Source of the DNA: Bacteroidales bacterium UBA3824
GTDB taxonomy: Bacteria > Bacteroidota > Bacteroidia > Bacteroidales > UBA3824
DNA: 37,901 nucleotides
Direction of reading: 5' to 3'
Assembly: GCA_002393195.1 (NCBI GenBank)
Contig: DGIK01000173.1
Coordinates: 1-37,901 of the forward strand
Shown: one piece after another, positions 32,472 through 37,901 of the stretch
Layout of the letters: each line of letters begins with the position of its first letter
Position numbering within the stretch: the first letter of the stretch is position 1
The notes under the pieces: generated by a model
What the model saw: only the letters and a program-made list of their open reading frames with translations
Told to the model about the DNA's origin: nothing
Database searches by the model: none
Made by a program: the position numbers and the translations under genes

Positions 32472-34193
32472 TCAACAATATTCATAATCGAGAATCTGTT
32501 TTGTCTTGATTTTGGAGCGGCGGGAGCGGATTGTGCCATCCGACCAAGCGAGGATGGCGCAAATTTGTTCCGTGGTTTTGTTTTCAAAATGACTGAGTAT
32601 CAAGTATAATTTGTCGATTGTAACAAGATTTTCGTAATGGACTAAAAAAAAAGATTTACATTTTGGGTTGATGTTTTCGTAATATCCAACAAATAAATCA
32701 AAAATTTCCTTGTTCCATGTTGGGTCGGTCTTATTTCGCTTGATTTTGTCGTACATATCTTGACATAGCGCAAGGTTTTCGGCAAGTTTCTGCTCTGTTT
32801 TTTGTTTTTGTATGAGTAACGCCTGTTTCTGTTTTTCTGAGGTTGCGTCCTTTAATTGTTCGTTGTACCAATTCAAAGTGTTTTGTAGGTCGGAAAAAAA
32901 ATTCATCCTTATATAGGTGTTCCGCATTTCTTCCTCCTTCTTGTTTTTTTCGTTGACGGCTTTTTTACATTCGATTTCAAGCCTTTCGTTTTCAAGTTTT
33001 GCGTTTTGGGCTTCAATAATGGCAATTCTTTTTTCGGCTTCGGACTTTTCTTTTTGAAGGCAGTTTTCTCTGTTTTTCCTTTTTATGTATGTTAATGTGG
33101 CTATCAATGTAAGGCACACGATGACGTACATCAATATGTTAATCCTTTGGTGGAAGATGTTGTTCTGTTTCTCAAAGTCGTATTTCTTTTGGAGTTCAAG
33201 CACTTCCGAATCTTTTTTATGCGACAACAAAGTATCCTGCAATTGAATTATTTGTTCAAGGGATTCTATCGCGGCGGTGTTGTTGCGTCCTCGTTTCTCG
33301 TCCTGTGCTATGTTGCGTAATATTGCTATCTGCATGCTTTGAGAAGCGTTGGCGAGTGCAGAGTCCTTGTACAGCGATGCTTTATGGGGGTTGCTGTTTC
33401 GATATATATTATATAGGTTTGCATACGTTTCAGGAAGTTTTTTGTAGGACAATGCTTTTAGAAAATATTTTTCAGCAGTGATGGTGTCCGATTTTAAACA
33501 TATTTCGCCAAAGTTGCTATATAAATATGAGTTGTCGTTGTAATCAAGATATTTGGTAAGCGACAGGCATTTGTCTATGTAGAAACTTACGCTATCTTCA
33601 TTATGCAGTTCGTTGTTGATAATCACCATGTACAAGTATGCATACGCTTTCCACTTGTTGCTTTTTATCTTTTCGGCTGTTTCTATTTGTTTGCGGGCAT
33701 ACATGATTCCTAAATCTAAATTGTCTATATTGCAATTAAATAGAGTAAGCAACATATAAATTTTATTAAGCAATTTGTTGTCAGAAATTTGTTCTGCATA
33801 TTCTTCCGCGATTTTTGCGTTGGTAACAGCATCCGATGTTTTCCCTAATTCGAATTGGATAAAACTTTGGTAATGCTTTGCTGTTGCATATTTATGTTTG
33901 TCACCATTTTTTTGATAGAAATCGGCACAATGGCTGATTACTGAATCTGAATTTATCTTCTCATAATTGCGGAAAGCAATGATGGTTTGGATAAGCGAGT
34001 AATATATATGTATTTCCTCATTGTTTATCTGTGTTGTATCAATTTGTTGGAACAACATAGTGGCTTGCTCGACACTATCAGCGTCAAGAAGGTTGTTCAC
34101 TCGTTCAACCATCAAATATGCTTCGTTTTTTGATGCGCACGACTGTATGATGACTATCAAGGTCGCTATTATTAGTTTGTAAATTGGTTTCAT
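32472..34193 (-). CDS. Membrane TPR regulator with coiled coil and C-terminal HTH
   Basis: The 573-aa protein begins with a lipoprotein-like signal (IIQSC, C19). Residues 20-340 are TPR-like helical repeats. A membrane segment spans 351-370, a long coiled coil covers about 375-475, and the end (LYLILSHFENKTTEQICAILAWSDGTIRSRRSKIKTKQ, about 529-566) looks like a LuxR-type HTH. Bacteroidetes have many such one-piece regulators, in which an external TPR sensor is linked across the membrane to a DNA-binding domain. It is divergent from a C10-protease module and is likely its regulator. The gene is visibly A+T-rich compared with the GT2 gene. Confidence 0.82.
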   Translation of the reverse strand: MKPIYKLIIATLIVIIQSCASKNEAYLMVERVNNLLDADSVEQATMLFQQIDTTQINNEEIHIYYSLIQTIIAFRNYEKINSDSVISHCADFYQKNGDKHKYATAKHYQSFIQFELGKTSDAVTNAKIAEEYAEQISDNKLLNKIYMLLTLFNCNIDNLDLGIMYARKQIETAEKIKSNKWKAYAYLYMVIINNELHNEDSVSFYIDKCLSLTKYLDYNDNSYLYSNFGEICLKSDTITAEKYFLKALSYKKLPETYANLYNIYRNSNPHKASLYKDSALANASQSMQIAILRNIAQDEKRGRNNTAAIESLEQIIQLQDTLLSHKKDSEVLELQKKYDFEKQNNIFHQRINILMYVIVCLTLIATLTYIKRKNRENCLQKEKSEAEKRIAIIEAQNAKLENERLEIECKKAVNEKNKKEEEMRNTYIRMNFFSDLQNTLNWYNEQLKDATSEKQKQALLIQKQKTEQKLAENLALCQDMYDKIKRNKTDPTWNKEIFDLFVGYYENINPKCKSFFLVHYENLVTIDKLYLILSHFENKTTEQICAILAWSDGTIRSRRSKIKTKQILDYEYC

Positions 34194-34214
34194 TTCCTGT
34201 CTATATTTTCCTTA

Positions 34215-34246
34215 CAAAAATATCATATTTTTTTCAAAAGTGCAAG
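34215..34246 (-). promoter_or_regulatory. Promoter of the TPR regulator gene
   Basis: On the minus strand a -7 TATTTTTG (34222-34215) is 20 bp from a -33-like CTTG (34246-34243). Confidence 0.45.
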
Positions 34247-34299
34247 TTTTTTTCGGGGTCTTTTTATGCTATTTTGCACCGTTGATGGCACTTTTTGTA

Positions 34300-34320
34300 A
34301 TGTTCCCGACTCTGGAACAT
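34300..34320. promoter_or_regulatory. Inverted repeat between TPR regulator and C10-protease module
   Basis: ATGTTCC and GGAACAT form a perfect 7-bp inverted repeat with a 7-nt loop. A similar half-site GGAACGTT occurs at 34353-34360, just upstream of the -33 box at 34373. It is a good operator candidate for the divergently encoded HTH protein. Confidence 0.5.
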
Positions 34321-34372
34321 CTAATAATCAACGCTTTGTAAAATATGTAAAGGGAACGTTATAGAGTTGAGA

Positions 34373-34404
34373 TTTGTATTTTTTTGTGGGCTCTGATAAT
34401 TTTG
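34373..34404 (+). promoter_or_regulatory. Promoter of the C10-protease module
   Basis: A -33 TTTG (34373-34376), 20-bp spacer and -7 TAATTTTG (34397-34404) are 33 nt upstream of the ATG at 34438, which also rules out the ATG at 34384. Confidence 0.8.
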
Positions 34405-34437
34405 CATCGTCAAACCAACACAAAAAATCGAAGAAAT

Positions 34438-34818
34438 ATGAAAAAAATTCTACTTGCTGCAATGATGCTTGTATTTGTTTCGGGCATCGCATCGGCGCAA
34501 AGATATTGCGCAAATACGAAAGGTAATGGGTTCGGACATTCCTTTCCAAAACCGCACGGATGTGTTATGCCGCACAAGCCTACGTCAGCCATCGTTTCCT
34601 ACGACGCAGCGTCAACAACCTTGACGGTGAAATTCTGCCAAATCTCGCAGAGCAATACTGTGGAAGTCTATCGCGATGGTGCGAAGGTCGCCGGCATCAC
34701 TACAAAAGGTGGCACTACATTCAGTTGCCGTCTCCGCGAGTACGGTGAAGGCAACTATACCGTGATTGTCTCGAATGGCAAGACGGTGGTGGATTCCAAG
34801 AATTACACTGTTAGGTAA
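34438..34818 (+). CDS. Small secreted DUF3244-like protein
   Basis: The 126-aa protein has a signal peptide (cleavage likely after IASA) and a beta-rich domain ending TVEVYRDGAKVAG...YGEGNYTVIVSNGKTVVDSKNYTV, similar to DUF3244-like Ig-fold proteins of Bacteroides. Such small proteins often occur beside C10 proteases, where staphostatin-like inhibitors have been described. An inhibitor or accessory role is inferred. The promoter position shows that translation begins at 34438. Confidence 0.75.
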   Translation: MKKILLAAMMLVFVSGIASAQRYCANTKGNGFGHSFPKPHGCVMPHKPTSAIVSYDAASTTLTVKFCQISQSNTVEVYRDGAKVAGITTKGGTTFSCRLREYGEGNYTVIVSNGKTVVDSKNYTVR

Positions 34819-34867
34819 ACGATTGAGAAACAACTAAAAACAACATAATAATTAAATTATCACGCAA

Positions 34868-36328
34868 ATGAAACGATTAAGATTTCTTGCACTTGCGGCA
34901 GCACTGATGATGGCAGCCGCGTGCAGCGAGCCGCTCTCAGAAGTGGCAGAAGAAGAGGGCGCAAGCACCCCGACAGAAGAAATGCCAACTCTTTCCTTCT
35001 CTCCGGAGGAAATGGGCTACTTGACCGAACTTGCCAACGGAACTCCAAAAATCAGCGTGGATTCCGCAGCCAAAGTTGCCCTCCAAGTAATGGGCAACAG
35101 ACTCTCCAAAAGCAGTTTGTCCGTAACGGCGTTTGGTACGCCGAAAGAGGGCAGCCTGTCCAAGTCGTTCTTCGATTCGGACATCGACACCACCCTCTAT
35201 GTGTTCAATGCTCCTGGCGACAACGGATTCGCTGTAATCTCTGCCGATGCTCGCATCCCTCAGCAGGTCTTGGCGTATTCCGAGACCGGCAACCTTGAAC
35301 TGGATTCCGACAATCCTGCTTTCGACGTGTTCCTCGGCTACGCCACTGACTATGCCGCAGAGTGCATCGCCAATGCGCAAGAGCAACGTGATTCTATCGA
35401 ATGTTCCGTCCTCGAAAAACTTGGCGTTAAGTCGGATAGCGACACAGCCAACACCCTCTCAAAGGCAAAGCGCGTGATTCAGAGGTTTCTGTTGACTTGT
35501 CAGTGCTATACGACCACACATGTCGAAACTCTATCTGAAGTAAAGCCTCTGATAAAGACCAATTGGAGCCAAGGCGATCCGTATAACTTGAAGGTTGGAG
35601 GTTCTTCCAATTGCCCCACAGGTTATGCGGCAGGCTGCGTTGCCATCGCTACATCGCAACTAATCGTATTCTGGCGGCATCCTGGCATTATCAACGGCAT
35701 TGCATACGACTGGGCATTGTTGGAGGATGACAGCAATGTTGCCAACCCGAAATACAAGCAGCAGGTGTCCTCTCTTGTCGCTACGATAGGAAGTGGTGTC
35801 AAGACCGATTATGGCTGTTCCAGCAGTTCTGCCAATATGCACAATGCGCTGAAGTTGTTGAAAGCAATGAGATTTAGCGTTCCCAACCAGTTGGTTGACT
35901 ACAAGTATGACAAAGTAAAGAATTGCCTTGACAAAGGATGGCCTGTGATGATGCGTGGCAACAGGACAAAGAAGAAGTTCATTGTTACGTGGTATAAAGA
36001 CGGACATGCATGGCTTGCCGACGGATATGTCAATCAAAAGATTACAGTTTCCAACAGGCTTACATACGTAGTGGTGGAAGTGGATGATGAAACAGGCAAA
36101 GGTAGTTGCAGATATGAATATTCTGGCAGTGGCAGCTCTACTTCTCCTTGCTATCTCCATCTTAACTGGGGGTGGGGTGCATCTTCAAATGGATACTATT
36201 GCAAAGATGTCTTCGATGCCAAAGAAAGGTATAAACTTTGCACTGACGGTCAGTATGTTCGTGATGCGACAAGTAATGACAAGAATTACAAGTACAATCT
36301 TGAATTCGTCGAAAATCTGCACAAATAA
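34868..36328 (+). CDS. C10-family (streptopain-like) cysteine protease lipoprotein
   Basis: The 486-aa protein has a lipoprotein signal (AAACSE, C19), a prodomain-like region to about residue 200 (NAPGDNGFAVISADARIPQQVLAYSETG, the usual inhibitory propeptide motif), and a C10 peptidase domain. Catalytic C257 is in AAGCVAIATSQLIVFW (SpeB-like) and H380 in GHAWLADGY; the NWGWG motif follows. It is probably exported as a zymogen anchored to the outer membrane and cleaved to activity. It is the second gene of a module with a DUF3244-like protein and a lipoprotein. Confidence 0.9.
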   Translation: MKRLRFLALAAALMMAAACSEPLSEVAEEEGASTPTEEMPTLSFSPEEMGYLTELANGTPKISVDSAAKVALQVMGNRLSKSSLSVTAFGTPKEGSLSKSFFDSDIDTTLYVFNAPGDNGFAVISADARIPQQVLAYSETGNLELDSDNPAFDVFLGYATDYAAECIANAQEQRDSIECSVLEKLGVKSDSDTANTLSKAKRVIQRFLLTCQCYTTTHVETLSEVKPLIKTNWSQGDPYNLKVGGSSNCPTGYAAGCVAIATSQLIVFWRHPGIINGIAYDWALLEDDSNVANPKYKQQVSSLVATIGSGVKTDYGCSSSSANMHNALKLLKAMRFSVPNQLVDYKYDKVKNCLDKGWPVMMRGNRTKKKFIVTWYKDGHAWLADGYVNQKITVSNRLTYVVVEVDDETGKGSCRYEYSGSGSSTSPCYLHLNWGWGASSNGYYCKDVFDAKERYKLCTDGQYVRDATSNDKNYKYNLEFVENLHK

Positions 36329-36408
36329 ATTAGTTCTGAAGGAGCTGGCAATGTTTTTGCAATTTACGCAAAAGTAAATATTTACTCACATAAAAAATCA
36401 TAAACACC

Positions 36409-37110
36409 ATGAAACGACTGATAGCAATATTCTTCTTGGCGTTCCTTCTGTTGAAACTCACCGCGTGCAGCGACGACAAAAAGGATGCTGAAAATCTCGT
36501 GTGGTACGGATTCCCCTCATTGGTGGATACTTATTTCGTGCCCAATGCAATCCAAATCAATAAAACCGTCTCCGACGACGATGTCGCCGGATTCCCGTAT
36601 GTGGTACTGGATTGGGGCTGGGGCGACAAGCACTATGCATTCGACGCTGAAAACGATGCAGAAAAGACCAACTTTGAGAAGTATGCTATTGCTTATGGAG
36701 ACACGCTTAGCGATGGTACGCATAACAAGCAACAATTTGTGTCGGTATTGCCTGTGCTGTCGATTGATGTCGTGGCCGACAAGCAGTTTGACGACAAACA
36801 TCCCGCCGGTAGCCTTCTCAACGACTTGATCGACATCAATGCGTGGAGGGACTTCTACTATGCGCTTAGATACAAGCGCGAGCACAATGCTTGGATTTAT
36901 GGACAGGACGAACTGCTCAGGAATCTCGACTCCATCTCAGCCAGCAACCCCGTGTATATGCTTCCAAAATGGTTTCTCTTGCAATTCAAGAAAAATCCCG
37001 ACACTCTTGGCAAGTACAACCTGACAATCTCAATGAAATGCGGCGCAGACCCTGTAACGGGCGAGACGGTAGAGTTGAAGCCTGTAACCGTGGAAGTTGA
37101 GTTCAAGTAA
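36409..37110 (+). CDS. Lipoprotein downstream of the C10 protease
   Basis: The 233-aa protein has a lipoprotein signal (LKLTACSDD, C20). I recognise no family. It contains a DWGWGDKHYAF stretch and several acidic patches. It starts 80 nt after the C10 gene and is presumably co-transcribed; roles such as inhibitor or binding partner are possible but cannot be supported further. Confidence 0.75.
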   Translation: MKRLIAIFFLAFLLLKLTACSDDKKDAENLVWYGFPSLVDTYFVPNAIQINKTVSDDDVAGFPYVVLDWGWGDKHYAFDAENDAEKTNFEKYAIAYGDTLSDGTHNKQQFVSVLPVLSIDVVADKQFDDKHPAGSLLNDLIDINAWRDFYYALRYKREHNAWIYGQDELLRNLDSISASNPVYMLPKWFLLQFKKNPDTLGKYNLTISMKCGADPVTGETVELKPVTVEVEFK

Positions 37111-37134
37111 GCAATATTCTCCACACAAAACAAT

Positions 37135-37169
37135 CTATCGCCGTGCAATGAATCTCATTCCACGGCGAT
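37135..37169. terminator. Bidirectional hairpin, second copy of a repeated terminator
   Basis: A 9-bp outer stem (ATCGCCGTG/CACGGCGAT), a mismatch at the same place as in 29477-29510 and a 5-bp inner stem form a hairpin between convergent genes. T tracts are weak on both sides. The 17 bases CTATCGCCGTGCAATGA are identical to 29475-29491. Confidence 0.6.
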
Positions 37170-37177
37170 ATTTGTCA

Positions 37178-37231
37178 AACCGCCCCACAGCCCAATTCAT
37201 GACTGACGAGATGATTCTGATGATGAGATAG
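37178..37231 (+). pseudogene. Remnant of a GT2 gene 3' end
   Basis: Read in frame, this stretch gives NRPTAQFMTDEMILMMR followed by a TAG. It aligns with the last codons of the GT2 gene at 31150-32463 (NRKKDQFRTDEMIQRMR, TGA). Twelve of 17 residues agree, several with synonymous third-base changes (AAC/AAT, CAA/CAG, TTC/TTT, AGA/AGG). The 17 bases GACTGACGAGATGATTC are identical. It has no gene body, and it overlaps the symporter stop region antisense, so it is a gene fragment. Confidence 0.6.
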
Positions 37232-37901
37232 CCCACAATCCCAACGCCGTGATTTCGCCGTTATATAAAAGGAGTTCATATCCCATCTTGTAGCCATTGA
37301 ACCATTCCTCAGAATTTATGCTCAGCACGAGGCAGATGAGCGGCGAAAGTATGCACACAACCGGCACCCAACGGTCGCGCACCACACGTTTGGTGTAAAG
37401 TCCGAAGAAATACAAACCCAACAACGGCCCGTATGTGTAGCTTGCCACCACATATACCGCGTCTATCACGCTATTGTCGCCGATGACGCTGAATGCGCAT
37501 ATCAACAATCCCATTATCAAAGTGTTGGCGATGTGTACGATATTGCGTGTGCGGCGGAGTTTGGTCTCGTCTTCGTGTTTGTCGGCGCGGAGTATATCTA
37601 CTGTGACGGATGTAGTCAACGCCGTAACAGCCGACCCCGCCGATGAAAATGCCGCCGCTATCAGCCCCAAGACAAACAGGACGCTCACCGCTGCCGGTAG
37701 AAATTGATTGCCCGCAGCATCTGCGCCGGTAGCGAGGTACGGGAAAAGTTCGTCAGCCTTCAAGGGGTTGCCATTGACATCCGCCAAATGTCCGTCCACA
37801 AACAATCCCAACTGCGCCGCGTATTGGTATAGCAAAACGCCCAACGCAAGGAAAAGCAAGTTGACTGGCAGAAAACTGAATCCGTAACTTACAACGTTTT
37901 T
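37197..37901 (-). CDS. Sodium:solute symporter, 3' part
   Basis: The frame is open to the window end, so this is the C-terminal ~234 residues of an SSS-family transporter, usually near 480-550 aa. Several membrane segments and the family pattern VLGLIAAAFSSAGSAVTALTTSVTVDI, followed by TYGPLLGLYFFGLYTKR, are seen. It couples solute uptake to Na+; the substrate is unknown. Its last ~11 codons (37197-37231) lie antisense to the GT2 remnant, so the polar SSSESSRQS tail may be acquired sequence. Confidence 0.88.
   Translation of the reverse strand, partial: KNVVSYGFSFLPVNLLFLALGVLLYQYAAQLGLFVDGHLADVNGNPLKADELFPYLATGADAAGNQFLPAAVSVLFVLGLIAAAFSSAGSAVTALTTSVTVDILRADKHEDETKLRRTRNIVHIANTLIMGLLICAFSVIGDNSVIDAVYVVASYTYGPLLGLYFFGLYTKRVVRDRWVPVVCILSPLICLVLSINSEEWFNGYKMGYELLLYNGEITALGLWAISSSESSRQS

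Noticed and set aside
32433..37227. att-type direct repeats of an integrated element
   Set aside because: The shared sequence is better explained as diverged coding sequence (synonymous changes in the GT2 tail), and no integrase is present between the copies.

Overview
The window looks like a chromosomal stretch of a Bacteroidales (Bacteroidetes) bacterium. Several upstream regions carry the Bacteroidetes promoter pattern (-33 TTTG, 19-20 bp, -7 TAnnTTTG). Lipoproteins with SPII signals are common, and the families are typical of the order: DUF4922, AAA-ATPase-like/PD-(D/E)XK proteins, long TlpA-like proteins, C10 proteases, and TPR membrane regulators with a C-terminal HTH. No rRNA, tRNA, CRISPR array or transposase gene was seen.

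Layout. 1-3379 (+): 3' part of pgk, a CHASE4-like/SpoIIE-type phosphatase and a small methyltransferase. 3413-7231 (-): a DUF4922 protein, a 400-nt gene-free foldback region, then the operon FKBP lipoprotein-comB-mnmA. 7441-13727 (+): a YtrA-type GntR/ABC-transporter operon that runs on into a lipoprotein and a TlpA-like thioredoxin protein. 13848-15027 (-): glutathione peroxidase, an OhrR-like MarR regulator and a 62-aa Cys/His protein, with two palindromes around the promoter. 15152-25116: two AAA-ATPase-like/PD-(D/E)XK genes, a K+/H+ antiporter with TerC, an AraC regulator with an alpha/beta hydrolase, small hypotheticals and ubiE/menG. 25182-28106 (-): a secreted hypothetical, a membrane hypothetical and an M14 carboxypeptidase. 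28326-30870: two convergent paralogues of an uncharacterised, FIST-C-like family plus a 78-aa protein. 31150-32463 (+): a GT2-type glycosyltransferase. 32472-37110: a TPR/HTH membrane regulator divergent from a C10 (streptopain-like) protease module. 37197-37901 (-): the 3' part of a sodium:solute symporter.

Most notable. (1) A repeat family not matched to any element I know: two inverted copies at 4415-4694 and a solo copy inside the ABC operon (8283-8320). Each has a small hairpin directly before a conserved GAAATnnTACAAATC core, and the hairpin stems differ between copies while still pairing. (2) The TPR-regulator/C10-protease block lies between an intact GT2 gene and an 18-codon remnant of a GT2 3' end, which now overlaps the symporter gene. 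This looks like an insertion or duplication scar. (3) Compact regulatory sites: a GTGTA...TACAC palindrome between the -7 box and the ATG of the GntR/ABC operon, and paired TATCG-type palindromes around the gpx-ohrR promoter.

All function calls come from reading sequence motifs and remembered family features. No database search was possible.
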